The position numbers and the translations under genes were made by a program. Positions 1 to 11,000 of a DNA stretch of 64,000 nt are shown here, piece after piece. The notes under the pieces were generated by a model. The model was not told the DNA's origin and did no database searches. It saw only the letters and a program-made list of their open reading frames with translations. The first letter of the stretch is position 1. Each line of letters starts with the position of its first letter. The DNA is taken from contig SJOL01007411.1 in the NCBI GenBank assembly GCA_004794785.1, positions 1,419,728 to 1,483,727 of the forward strand, read 5' to 3'. The DNA comes from Opisthorchis felineus (taxonomy: Eukaryota; Platyhelminthes; Trematoda; Opisthorchiida; Opisthorchiidae).

Positions 1-551
1 TAGACCAGCTTGAGGAACTTTATGTCAAATTTATGCGCTTTGTTCAGTATGAAAGAGATGAACCGATCGTGTGACTTCAAAGACATGAGTGGTCAGGCAT
101 CAGCCAAACGGAAGTCAAGTAAATAAACATTTCGCTCGTGGGCTTCGAAAATTCCAAATGACTTGCAAAATAAACTAATTTTCATTTCAGTGAATGGAAA
201 ATGTTTTCAGATGTTAGCATCATTCTGTTGAGTGTTCGTGCACCATAATCGTCACTTTATAAACAATGGACAGACTAACCTTTCCAGTAAAAGGCAGGTG
301 CATGTTACAGTCTGAGGAATGACATCAGCGCGTCTACTGACAGTCTCAAGGTAGTGCTAGCACTGCACTGTGTAAAATATTGTCACCTATGAGCGAAATG
401 AACGTGTTTAAAGGAGTTTATGTTCTCTTGGCACGTTTTTTCAAACCAGGTCAAATTTCTCCTCGGGTAATTAACCGACCGTTCCGTTTGGATTACCTCG
501 CTCAAGCGCACACCGTGTTCAGGTGTTCCAGAAAATTGTACTGTATTTCAG
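1..551. other. no gene recognised
   Basis: AT-rich non-coding sequence with no supported exon, RNA gene or repeat. It may be intron upstream of the candidate exon at 552. Confidence 0.4.
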
Positions 552-711
552 AATCCCCCGCCTACGGATGCTATTTCGGGACAAGCGTCAAGACGTCGAA
601 GCCCGGGTGCATAGGCCTTTTGAAACTGTCGACCAAGGTGCTGGATATCCACATGCAGATGCCTTCAGACAAACCGTATTCGTCGCACCTGTTCTCAGAT
701 GCTCACTATCG
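552..711 (+). CDS. candidate internal exon of an unidentified gene
   Basis: A 160-base open stretch follows an acceptor (tgtatttcag, AG at 550-551) and ends at a good donor (gtgaga from 712). The most protein-like frame carries a lysine/serine-rich start, then KVLDIHMQMPSDKPYS and HLFSDAHYR, ending two bases into a codon. It is more GC- and CpG-rich than its surroundings, as exons here tend to be. I do not recognise the family. It does not match the missing N-terminal part of MTAP further downstream. A second frame is also open through it, so the choice of frame is an inference from residue composition and the splice phase. Confidence 0.35.
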
Positions 712-1439
712 GTGAGACTATACTAAAGCCATATTGCGTAATTTTTGTCAGAACGGACGTGAGATGAGGATGGTCTACTAAGGTTGGGTCGTCACAAATC
801 CTTGCGTCGGTTGGGGCCCGCCCCCCAGGCCCATATTTGCTCGTCCCGGGGTTGCAACTCCGGACATTTGACACGCGAGGCGAGCGTGTTACCACTGCTC
901 AAACAGTGCGCGCTGGACCCAATTCGATTATCACATCTGAACAGGCGCACGCGCCCACGCTTGTACGATGTCATTGTTTGCCTGAAGCGTCAAACAACGA
1001 CTAAGTGCATGAAGCAAACTATACATATCGAGATATTTTAAATCCAAACGTACAGGCTGGTTGCGTCCTACAGCTACAAATCTATTAAGACCTATCAGAA
1101 ATAACTGTGGTAGCGTTACTAACAGACTCGGACAATATCATGCTGCCATACATAGAAGCTAATCTATTCTAGACGAACTTCAATTGGTATGAACTAATGC
1201 TCCATTCGGGTGAATAAGACCCCATGCAATTGAGCCAACAACGTAAAACGTCACTCAACCAATCTAGTTCTATCGAAATAGGTATTAAATTCTTAGACAT
1301 AAAGAAAACCCCATCATTAACTAAACGCACTTGCAATCAACTTATAGGACACTCAGTTCTGCAGAAAAAGTATATCTTTTCTACACACAGGTAGCTTGAA
1401 AGCTTTTTTCATCAATCTACCCCTCTGACACGCATACTC

Positions 1440-1856
1440 TGGGCCACAAACGATGACGGAACCCGATGGCTTGAAACATCAATACAGATATATCTTCCAC
1501 CTGAAAAGCTTTCTGACTGCAAACTGTCTGCAGTATGATCGTAATTGAAACCGTTCAGGAACATAAGTGACTACATTCACAAGATGGAAGAGATTCTGCA
1601 TTTTGAAACAAAATCACCCCTAGATGTGAGGCTCCTGACAGAGGTTGGGATCACTGTGGAGACCATCGTTAATGCTTTGAACCCCATTAGCACAAATCTA
1701 CAGTCTTCCAACTGCACTCATTATAGGCTAGCGGAATGTTTGGCAAAAATAACGAAACGGTTCCACCCAGCCCAGATTTGGACCAAGAAGCACAACTGCA
1801 ACCGAAACTGGTTTCAACTTTCGTCCGAATTTTCCTCAAAACCGACAATGTGTTGA
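1440..1856 (+). pseudogene. decayed coding stretch, weak TFIIS N-domain (LW) pattern
   Basis: One frame reads almost continuously from about 1448 to 1856, broken by two stops near 1536-1544. The first part contains RWLETSIQIYLPPEKLSDC. The second contains HKMEEILHFETKSPLDV, LLTEVGITVETIVNALNPI and YRLAECLAKITKRF. The P-[IL]-x-V-x-[IL]-L-x-E-x-G-[IV]-x-x-x-V-N-x-L spacing resembles the helical TFIIS N-terminal domain of elongin A and TFIIS. The Trp usual at the end of that domain is absent and no convincing donor follows. It could be a decayed gene copy, an exon of an unknown gene, or part of a retroelement. The domain idea is inference only. Confidence 0.25.
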
Positions 1857-1874
1857 TCGTACACCTGTATTTCC

Positions 1875-4485
1875 GAGGAACGTTAGGGTGCTGTAGTTAG
1901 TTTTTCCGTGGCTGTCCTGAAATGGAAGTCAACAGTGCACAAACAGAAATAATAGTCCACTTTGTCACTTTCCTAATTAAAAAGTTAATTGCAACATCGC
2001 AACAGCAAAATAATCTTTTCTGCCACTTGGTAACCTTATTTTTCCACAGTGTGCACCGGAATGAACACTGCGAATTATGCTCAATGTAGTGTAGGGCGAT
2101 TCTCTGATGCGCGCTAACTTGGATTTTCACACTCTAAAGTCCTGTGCACTGAAAACAGTTCATGCAAGCTTTTCGGCTAACTTTGCGGGTAACGTTAGAA
2201 GTTGATAAAATTTCCCTCCAAGCAATCTGAAGTTCCCAGTTTTCTACTGACGTTTTGAGATAAGCTAAATAATTCGTCCTGCTAATTAGTCAGGGCTATT
2301 AGCATGTTCTAAATACGCTTGCCAGCTTTTACTTAGTTTACTTTGTATCCGGAAAATATCACACAGATGAAAATTGATCAAAAGAGCGTACGTTACTTTT
2401 TTCCAAATAAAAGCGTATGAATCCTTCCTGTGAATGTTTAAAATCATCACTAGCTTGCCAGCGAGACTACCAACATTTCTAATTCCGCATTGTCCATTGT
2501 GCAACGGTACATTTTGTGTAAACTGACCGTTCGAGAAGTTATAAGCGTAAGCACGTTGCTTAGCCACTTTGTTACTAGGGATAAAACGTGTGGTGCCAAA
2601 CCCTGTTTGTTGCTCGTTTTTCTCGTTTGCGTAACCCCTGTCTGCTACTACTTTGTTCCTTGTTTTCTTAGCCCAATTTTGGACTTATTTGTGCACGCTC
2701 ATGTGAAACAGAATCGTCTCGTTTACAGATATACTATACTGACGTCAGCTGGTCATGTTTATCCATGCTTATACACAGTCTTATATTTCCGGAAGAGGGT
2801 TTGGACAAATGAAGATGATCGGCAGTCACACACAGTGTTCTGATCGGTACACAGCATTTGGTGTGTGCACGGGCTGGTGCCTTCTCAAGACGCATGGCGG
2901 AATGTCATGCGAGCAACGGCTAACTCAAATGAAAAAAACAACAACTGAATCAGGAGAGTGGACGATTATGATGTGGTGACAGTAGAGGCCGACGCACGAC
3001 AAATGTTCCACTCCAGCGGAGAGTCAACATAGTGGATGAGGTTCCTCATCTTTAAGAGTGCGTGTGGGCTCAAGCAAGCGCCAGGGGTAGCATCAATCTG
3101 AATGGTGTTTACAGGGCGTTTAGCAGATTTAGTAACTCGGCTCCGTTCTCTTTGCAACAGCCGGGTTCTTAGAATGCACATTACGAAAGTATTGATAAAG
3201 CTCAGGTACGCTACGTAAAATCAGCTCGTTTGGCATCGAGACGAGTATTTTTCCTTTCATGATCGAATGCTAAGGGTCCGCCACAAAATGCTCCCTGTTG
3301 GTGGCTGTGTGACAAGAATAACTGTAGGCCGTCAAGAGATTTAGTGTTACTTTATTAATACAACGTTAAGCGTTTGCATCTGCTCAATTCACGCTCGTTT
3401 TCTGACTTATTCGATGGACAGCTTAACTTTAGCTCGGTCACTGTTTCAATCGTGGGACGTCTACCAACTTCAAAACCGTACAATTTTCGGACTTCCGTTC
3501 ATTTATTACCTAACTGTCGTACTTAATCTCTTACACGTTTACTTTGGCAGTGCACAGATTCAGTGTGACTGTTAGTGCGGATAAGGAGGTGATAGTGATT
3601 TCTCCACTGTAGTGGAACCAATGTGCTCCAGAAAGCCACTGATGCTTTATCGGGCTCCCTCTAGCAATGTATTACAATTTCATAGCAAGCTGTTATTCTA
3701 CTTAACACAATCTCAGGATTTTGAGAGAATCCATCCTAGAAACTCAAATGGCCTGTACATCACTTGAAAATAAAGCTGGGATGCAATGTTTTCCAATAAT
3801 ATGTTAGGTTTTCAATTTTAGAACTTGTGCAAAAAGTAAACTTGCTTTTGGAATTCATCGCCCCTAGGTCACAAGTAATACTTAGTTATTTCGTAATGCA
3901 CTACTCATAAGGTTGCAGAGAATTCTTCATACACAAGTATCGATCATTTGGTACGGATATGTATTGCTTCTAAACCGAACTTTTCCCCAGTTTTTTACAA
4001 ACAACACAACTGCAGTATAATGTGTACTTAGGGTAGCTCCCGCTGAAAGTACAGTCCGAATTGCGAAAAATGAATAACTGTGGTCAACCGATTGTTTTCA
4101 GAATTATTTTTCCGAGCCATCTGAGACCCCTTTTAGTTCCGACTGCTGTACATGCTTTAGACTAGTGAGTGAGTACTAAACTGCACTGATAAATTAGATG
4201 ATGACAATTTGCTAGTGCTCAAACACCTCGCAAGTTGATGTGATTAGGGCACTGTGGAATAATCATATACGCTTGTTCCCCACTTATCCTGATAATACGA
4301 AGCATTTTCATAGTTTATTACCAAATGTTTGGTGTAAATTGATGAGAACATACATGCTGACCATTCACATAGGATCTTGCTACCACCATTGTTTTCGAAT
4401 CGAGCTTTCGATCGGGGAATATAACTGTTCTTCCATCTGCGGTTGAGCATCTACGAAGTAACCAGCAGTAACGTCGACGACACAT
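1875..4485. other. 2.6 kb without a supported gene
   Basis: Only short chance frames and no clear splice-bounded exon, tRNA or repeat. Local composition is AT-rich with scattered polypyrimidine runs. Confidence 0.4.
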
Positions 4486-5165
4486 TCCACAGAGATTACC
4501 TAGCAAGCTTATAAAACACCTTTAAATCAAACGAAATGTCCGAGGAGGTCCAACAACAGCTCCTACAGACAATGGTACCGGAGATCACACGGAATAGAGC
4601 CATGCAACTGATGTCCGAATAAGAACGAGACACACTCAGAAATTTACAAAAGCATGAAAAAAATTATAATGTTACCGGCAAACAAAGGAAGCATCACGGT
4701 GGTAATGGACAAGCCAGATTACGGTGAAGAGACCAAACAACTGCTCAAACACACGACTACCTACATGTCAAACAATGATGACCCAACTTCAGATCTCATC
4801 AATCGAATCAACACGACGCTCAGGAAATTGCGAGCAGTATACGAGATAAGCAACCAGGAACGAAGAAGAATGAAAGCCGATGAGACCGAAATTGCAAAAT
4901 TCTACGAACTACCAAAGGTCCACAAAGATAGAACACCGCGACCAATCGTTCCGCTGCCGGAACTCCATCTAACAACTTAGCAAAAGACTTAGGGAGAAGA
5001 TTGAAGCACTTAAGTTCTGGATCGGAACACACAATCAACAATGCTGGCCAATTTTTATACAAACTACGGAACTTCAGTATAGAAAAACGACGAAATCATT
5101 TGATGCCACATCACTGTTTGATACAATTAATCGCAACCTCGCCAGAGAAACAGCAACAGAACTGC

Positions 5166-5406
5166 GACAAATACACTCATTTGCAAATCAATTTGGTTTT
5201 CACTGGAGAATCAAGTGAATCTCTCGTTTATGATGTGTATTTGTCGCAATCAGTCCAATTTGGGTTCAAGTAGAACATAAAGTTGATGGAAACTCGGGGA
5301 CTACGCCTACCTGATGAGCCCCAAGTAGGGCGAAACCGGTCGTGGGCTGCCGAAGAGTTTTCAGCAACCTTGTGAGTAGTTTCCTTTATGAAAGCAACAG
5401 AACTGC
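5166..5406 (+). mobile_element. hammerhead-ribozyme retroelement (retrozyme-like), copy A
   Basis: A 241 bp insertion plus one duplication lies inside the PLE reverse transcriptase. The sequence agcaacagaactgc occurs at 5152-5165 and again at 5393-5406, a 14 bp target-site duplication. The 5' end (gacaaatacactcatttgca) matches the ends of copies at 20.7 kb and 24.4 kb. The 3' end is gtttcctttatga, shared with the 20.4 kb copy. The interior contains an inverted pair (cgacaaatacac ... gtgtatttgtcg at about 5164-5175 and 5235-5246) and one hammerhead ribozyme. There is no coding capacity, so it must have moved with borrowed enzymes, plausibly those of a PLE. Small PLE-linked hammerhead retroelements are known in animals; this is a single-unit copy. 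Confidence 0.8.
5290..5360 (+). ncRNA. type I hammerhead self-cleaving ribozyme
   Basis: All conserved elements are present. Stem I is formed by aaactc (5290-5295) with gagttt (5355-5360) and by gcctac (5305-5310) with gtgggc (5342-5347), with an internal loop between them suited to tertiary contacts. Core box CUGAUGA lies at 5311-5317. Stem II gccc/gggc (5318-5321, 5328-5331) closes a small loop. GAAA is at 5332-5335. The segment CCGG (5336-5339) followed by UC places the cleavage site after C5341. Stem III is minimal and self-complementary, a form known to work as a dimer. I see no core change that would abolish activity. Confidence 0.88.
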
Positions 5407-6079
5407 TTCGGAATAATTCAGACACGACAGGAACCATGACACCCGAGGATCTACGCAAGGTGTTGGACTTTTGCATGGATACATACTTTAGCTTTGATGG
5501 ACAAATATGGCAACAGCTGAAAGGGACTCCAATGGGATATCCACTATCGCTGAGGTGGTAATGCAAAGATTAGAGCACGTTGTACGGCCAACCATCAATC
5601 CAAAGCTATGAATCCGCTACATAGACGACACCTTTGTCATCATGAAACGAGATTCAGTACACAACGCGCATGAACTACTCAACAATACGTTTGATGATAT
5701 CAAGTTTGCAATCGAACTGGAGAGGAACAATGGATTACCATTATTGGACGTTTTAGTGAACAGAAATTGGATGGGACTCTGGAAAACTACGAATACCGTA
5801 AAGAGACATACGGATCAAATACTGATCTACAGTAGCATTCATCCAATGAACCACAAGAACAGCTGCGTTCAGACCCTTTTCAAGAGGGCAGAGGCACGTT
5901 GGAACACAAGAGAACTAAAGAGGAAGGAGTTAAACTATCTATTCAGAGTAGTCCAGAACAGCGGATATCCAATGAATTTTATCAAGAGAAGCTTGAAGAC
6001 AGAAACAATAGGAACAAGCTAACAGATGGGTAGTTCTATCTTACATCAAAAATATATCTGAAATCACAACCAAAGTATT

Positions 6080-6405
6080 AGCTCACAGAGGAATCCTGGT
6101 AGCCTACAAACCGAATGCCACCTTAAGGAAACTGATCTCGAAACCGAAGGACAACCAAGACAAAACCAAGAGGAACACTGTGATATACCAAGTCAACTGC
6201 AACAAGTTTTACATTGGACAAACTAGGAGGAAAATAACGGAGCCGTCAGGAGATATCACTCCGTATCCTTGACCAAGAAGGCCTCAACTTATATCTAGGA
6301 AACGCAAAAATCTTGGAAGCATGGTACTCCACGGCGGATTCGATCAACTGACACTTTGAACTATATCCAATCTACGCACCACTGCGTACAAAGGACCAAT
6401 ATCCC
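6080..6405 (+). pseudogene. PLE GIY-YIG endonuclease domain
   Basis: After the RT come ILVAYKPNATLRKLISKPKD and then VIYQVNCNKFYIGQT at about 6179-6223, the paired GIY/YIG motif (here VIY and YIG). A downstream block near 6310-6390 reads ILEAWYSTADSIN, a stop, then HFELYPIYAPLRTK, matching the C-terminal part of PLE nucleases with the catalytic Glu of the EAW motif. The region between is frameshifted. The domain would nick target DNA for insertion; this copy cannot make an intact protein. The equivalent linker in the 22 kb relic is closely similar, so the two belong to one PLE family. Confidence 0.75.
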
Positions 6406-7201
6406 AACCGAAATACTCAAGGAGAGCCAAATATCGGTTTAACAAACCAAGAAACCCCTTGGAGTCCGATCAACCAGGGTCACAAGCTGGGACCTAGAGG
6501 GGTCGAGGACAGAGGCTACTCCAGCGTCGACCAGAGCATGAGAGCAAGGAAGTCAACCTCAAAGGTCACGTTGTCATCGATCAATCAGGACACAGGATAC
6601 CAGAGCAACCAATGAAACCGTCCAACCGAACAACTAATCGTGATTAAAGGTCAGCCCCGGCTAGCAACATGCATATTAACACACAAGCAACCCTACTCAC
6701 CGCACAACCACTGACCTATCGCTGCGCTCCCTAACGACGCACTGATGATGAAAAGTTTGCAGCCAAATTGCCCAGCTCAGCGAACAAACCAACGACCAGT
6801 AACCACTATCTCTCAATTGTGTTGGGAAAAATTGCACCTTGCTTCTTACCTGGCCAGCTAATCCTTATAATGCAAAGGGCTTGCCGCAGTGCTGTTATCT
6901 TGGATATACTTAAGAATGTAACTGCTGCATAAAGCTTGCGCGATTTTCAGCCATGCTAATATATATTAGTCTGAAGCCACCACCAATCCTCCGCATGTTT
7001 GTTTGGCTGAACAACTAGAGTGATACACAGTCTAGCGCGCACAAGGAAACGCTGGAGATCATAGCCAATGGGTGTGTTAAGAGAGCCCCTTGTTTTTCTT
7101 CACCGAGAACGTTTGCCTAAAAAATTGGTGATTTTTTCTTCCCTGACTGTGTTGTGATAAGCGAACTGAATGGAAGTTGTATTTTGCGCATATTTTCTCA
7201 G

Positions 7202-7472
7202 ACACGGAAGGAATCACTCAATTATTCCGAGTGATATCAATTACCGTGCTAATATTTGGGCACTGAAAACTGTCGGCTGCACACACATACTCGCCTCAAC
7301 AGCATGCGGTGGTTTGCAAGATTACACGCACCCTGGAGACTTCCTCATCCTAGATCAATTCCTGGACTTCTCTCGGGGACGCGAACAGACATTTTATGGC
7401 GGCAAGCGTCCGGTGTTTGAAGGTGTGTTACATACACCAATGGGAAAGCCGTTCTGCGAGAAGACACGCCAG
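7202..7472 (+). CDS. MTAP: methylthioadenosine phosphorylase, internal exon 1 of those seen
   Basis: MTAP cleaves 5'-methylthioadenosine with phosphate to adenine and methylthioribose-1-phosphate in polyamine and methionine/purine salvage (cytosolic, homotrimer). The exon begins after an acceptor (tattttctcag, AG 7200-7201) and ends at a codon boundary before gtaacc. Its 90 residues start with RHGRNHSIIPS (the phosphate-binding Arg-His of the family), then NYRANIWALK, STACGG (the Thr-Ala phosphate site) and PGDFLILDQFLDF. They end in PFCEKTRQ. The family's N-terminal IGGxG segment and first strands must lie on an upstream exon that I cannot find in this window. The open frame visible before 7202 is intron read-through. 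Confidence 0.93.
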
Positions 7473-9429
7473 GTAACCTTTCTGTTTCCCGGCTTTAGGG
7501 CATGTCAATCAGTTTATTCCGGTTACGACAACGCTGTCCTTTCTAGGAAAAACATGTAGAAAAACGGTGTCCGTACACCGAATCTCATTTACCGAAATTC
7601 CTAGCCCCAACCTGCTGACTAATTTTCTTTATCAGATAGGGTGGATGCCCATCACAGTATAGTATTTAGAAGGAGACAGTTCTCAACAGCTAGGAGTAGT
7701 TAATTAGCTGAATATTCTCACACAGCTCAGCTAATGTTACTTCATGTTTCTAAACATTTGCAAGCAACCTGACACCTGAAAATTTTCAGAGAAGCGTCAC
7801 TGATTGATGTTTTTCATTCCAATTTTTATCTATGGTTTACTTACTATATATTCAAGTGCTTGAATATCTTACTACCCATCTATTTTATTAACTCTCAAGC
7901 TATGAAGTACCACTTCTCCGATAGCTACATTAACTCTAACTATGCGTCGGGAACACCAGATCGCATGTTGAGGTTCCCGATACTGAACTTTGAGTCACGC
8001 ATAGGTTTAACGATCCCGAATATGAAACGGAAGAGTTGGGTTCAAAAATCTACGACACTGTTGACACAAAGGTAAGCAAACTTACACAACAGACCTCAAT
8101 TGCCCACGTTCGTGGTGTCAACACGTGCACGAACACGCGGGTAAGTAAGTCAGCGGCGCATACACACACACACGGACATATGCTAATATATCAGTGTCGA
8201 ACAGGACGGCCTTTCCGGTGAGGTGAGTAGCGGACACAGATGAGCAAAAGAAGTGGGGATCAAAAGCACATTGGTCACCCATCGGTCAAGTTAGATTCAA
8301 TATCCTTTCTGCAATCGATGAAAACTCAGGTTAAGGTGCTCATGTGAATCGCTTACCAGTGGATTTTGGGATGTTCTTGAACAGTCAAGGAGGCGAAGGT
8401 TTTTAGAGTATTGTAGGTTTATTTGACTCCATGAATAGGATGGGCAATCTGAAAGTTACCTCTGTGGGCTGACGCGTACAAGCCGACTAAGGTGACCTTG
8501 GAAACAATGATACTCCTTACAAAGATTCGACAGATCATTTGAGAAATGACCATTTACTCTAGTTCTGTCACGCACACATTCATCGCGGGGTTAATTAGTG
8601 GGGAAAATGCGTGCTCATCATAAGCGCATCCACTCACGTATCGGTTTTGTTCATTTACTGGGTTAATGGCCAGTGTTTAAGTTCCCATGGGACGGAATGT
8701 GATGCACCCTTGTCTCCGCAACTGAAAACACGTTGACATGTGTGGTGCGTGTAGGTTAGAAGCAATGCTGCTACAGCAGCATAACAGTAGGTGCAGAAGA
8801 ATATATTTTTACAGAGGTATAAAAGTACCGGTGTAACGGTGTGTACTACTGAGTAGTCTATGGTTGGTGTCCAAGCTCCGTCCCCGAATCTGATGGGAAA
8901 TTGTGGAGCCGCTTTGCAGTTTTCGTTTACTGTTGTGTGATAGTTAATGAATACCCAGAAAAGCTCAAGAAGACGCGTGAGAATCTTCAGTCTTTAAAAA
9001 CTGTGTGCATATGAGATATTTACTTTCATGTTTAATGGCTTGTAACCGTTCAGTTCGTGTTTGCTAATAAGTGACTTCGCAGCGAAGGGCATTCCTCCTC
9101 TTACCGGTAGGTGGTTTTATATGGGCTTGGTAAACAATCGGTAGTTTTTAATTGGGCGCTTGTGACACAAAGGCTTCATTAGGCCAAGTTAACTGGTCAC
9201 CAATTTGGCCAAGTTTTAAGACAGACGGAGTACCAATCAGTAAGGCCTATTCAGATTAGCACACTAGTTCAGTGTTTAATGTCGATTAAAGGTGGTTTCA
9301 AACTATTTTTGGTCGAGTTTGGTTCCTTAGTCTTCCACGTCAAGGTGCTTCAATTGATGATCCACCTTGGGCGCCACTGGTAGATTTCGTTGGTCTGTGT
9401 GGGATTGTGAGCGCTACGACAATTTGGTC

Positions 9430-9440
9430 GGGGGGGGGGG
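9430..9440. repeat. homopolymer run of 11 G
   Basis: Eleven consecutive G residues in the MTAP intron, just downstream of the 3' end of the antisense PLE fragment. Confidence 0.9.
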
Positions 9441-9522
9441 TGAAGGTGAGAGTAAGTGCAATTCAGATCTAAGCTACTTGTGTTGATAAGTCCGATAACC
9501 GCACACCAACACGTGTCAGCTC

Positions 9523-9795
9523 GGCTGATCCAAGACCGTTCTCGACGCGCTTACCAGTTCCATACCGTCTATCCTAGTTACACTGGGATGCTTGGCGATT
9601 TCCACCGCCTCAGCCATCAGTCTCTGTGACGTGGACCGTAGTCCTCACCTCAAAACCTCAACATTTTCTAAATCTGCTTTGTGTCCCGTGTCTAGTGCAT
9701 GTTCCGCTATTGCCGAGTCTTTCAGTAACGCTCGGTATTCATCTGTATTTCTCAGCGTCCTGTTTATTCTTCTACGGTAGGTGGTTTATTCAGGT
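9523..9795 (-). pseudogene. PLE GIY-YIG endonuclease, C-terminal fragment
   Basis: The minus strand reads NTDEYRALLKDSAIAEHA, LDTGHKADLENVEVLR, one stop, then RLMAEAVEIAKHPSVTRIDG and a terminal stop near 9523. The order SAIAEHA-x-x-TGH-x-x-x-x-x-x-V-x-V-L, then x-E-A-V-x-I, then N/TRxDGxEL is that of the C-terminal half of PLE nucleases. It lies antisense within an MTAP intron. The sequence differs from the 6 kb and 22 kb PLEs, so it marks another PLE lineage. It is truncated on the 5' side near 9795. Confidence 0.8.
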
Positions 9796-10712
9796 CTAGC
9801 CAGAATATACTAACATGAAATCTCAGTAGGATCAAGCTGGTCCAACCTCATACTAGGGCTTCCTGCCTGCCATTGCTTAGGCTATAGCTCTGAAATTGTC
9901 CAACCCAGTTTTGTTCATTTCGCCTTTGTCTCGTGCATATGAGTAGCACGTATCGTAAACAAATATCCTGATGCAACTGTGTGATCGCTTGGTAAATGCG
10001 TTTATAATACTTGAGGGAAAGAACTTGAAATATTGTGGTTCATTGATGCATCATCCAATAAGAAATTCGCATAACCACAACCACTAGGCAACATCCTATC
10101 TTCTCATGCAATCGAATGTATACCTGCTAATGGCTTCAATGCACCCTGGTGCACTTCTTTCGGTCACCTCCTGGTTCTATATTGATTTTAAATTTACCCG
10201 AGTTATACCTAAGTGTTAAATCTGTTGATTCAATAAGGTTGTTGAAAAGAGGCCTGGTAGCCGGTTGTGACTTCAACTCCTGTTTAAATTGCCATGAAAA
10301 CAAAGAGCTATGGTACGGGGCTGACTTGTAGCCGTAGGCCTTGAATTTCAGTCTACTTAAAGTAGCATGATGATGTTGCCATGCAGGGTATCCAGTGGAA
10401 ATGAGTCGATATCAAAGGAAGTCAAACCAAGTGATAACCTCGTTGATGTCCCAAAAGGTCGAATCCATGGGATTTGAGATACGCTGACCTGATGTTGAAA
10501 AATATAACCTATTAAATTACGACAAATAATAAGAACAAGATTAACCTTTCCGAAACCAGTCTCAGCTAAGAAAATCCCGTTTAACTCTTTGTCAGTGCCA
10601 GGTTTCACTCTTTCTGCTTAGCAGGAGTAAGTGACATTTGCGGGTGGTTTACTTGGATAAATGTGCGCAATCCTTGTCACATTCACTAACTCCACACCTA
10701 ACGATATTTCAG

Positions 10713-11000
10713 GTGCTCATTGATGCAGCCAAAGGCATGTCGCTTACCATCTGTGACCGTGACCAAGGCCCACCTGCAGAAAATGTCCACCCCTGTGTTC
10801 ACACACGTGGCTCCGCGGTTACGATCAATGGACCACGTTTCTCAACTAAGCTGGAATCACAAATCTTCCGTAATTTTGGGATTGACGTCGTGAACATGAC
10901 CCTCGTTCCCGAGGTTTCGCTCGCACGCGAGGCCGCAATGAGCTATGCATCAGTTGCCATAGTCACTGATTATGACTGTTGGAAACATGAGGAGCAGGAG
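10713..11000 (+). CDS. MTAP: methylthioadenosine phosphorylase, central exon
   Basis: An exon of 96 codons, phase 0 at both ends, between acceptor acgatatttcag and donor gtcagt. It carries [14 protein letters not shown] (substrate-stacking Phe region), [16 protein letters not shown] (the Met-Thr of the nucleoside/phosphate site) and VTDYDCW (the two Asp residues that bind the adenine ring). All signature residues are present. Between VLIDAAKG and the GPRFS block it is about 16 residues longer than the human enzyme as I recall it. The extra segment is rich in Asp, Pro and His and looks like a surface loop. Confidence 0.95.

Larger units (their letters stand above)
4600..6022 (+). pseudogene. 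PLE reverse transcriptase, interrupted
   Basis: The start carries ERDTLRNLQKHE, then after a one-base frame change IIMLPANKGSITVVMDKPDY, the early RT motif of PLEs. Next come KFYELPKVHKDRTPRPIV (RT motif), [25 protein letters not shown], the catalytic RYIDDTFVI at about 5616-5642, and YLFRVVQNSGYPMNFIKR in the C-terminal part. The YIDD aspartates are intact. In-frame stops occur near 4975, 5590 and 5610. Reading through the 5152-5165 / 5393-5406 duplication restores [17 protein letters not shown], so the insertion there came after the element landed. Confidence 0.85.
4490..6850 (+). mobile_element. Penelope-like element, broken copy
   Basis: The element carries, in order, a PLE-type reverse transcriptase (about 4600-6020) and a GIY-YIG endonuclease (about 6080-6405), followed by a probable 3' untranslated tail to roughly 6850. 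PLEs prime reverse transcription from nicked DNA and are known from flatworms. The copy is dead: there is a frameshift near 4655, stops in both domains, and a 241 bp insertion in the RT at 5166-5406. The outer limits are estimates, because I see no terminal repeat or target duplication for the whole element. Two further PLE relics lie at 9.5 kb and 22 kb. Confidence 0.8.
7473..10712 (+). other. MTAP intron, 3.2 kb
   Basis: Bounded by GT at 7473 and AG at 10711-10712, phase 0. It holds a minus-strand PLE nuclease fragment at 9.5-9.8 kb, a run of 11 G at 9430-9440 and a short CA run near 8161-8172. Otherwise I see nothing coding in it. Confidence 0.8.

Noticed and set aside
6720..6760. gcactgatgatgaaaag as another hammerhead core
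   Set aside because: No CUGAUGA-stem-GAAA arrangement and no pairing flanks.
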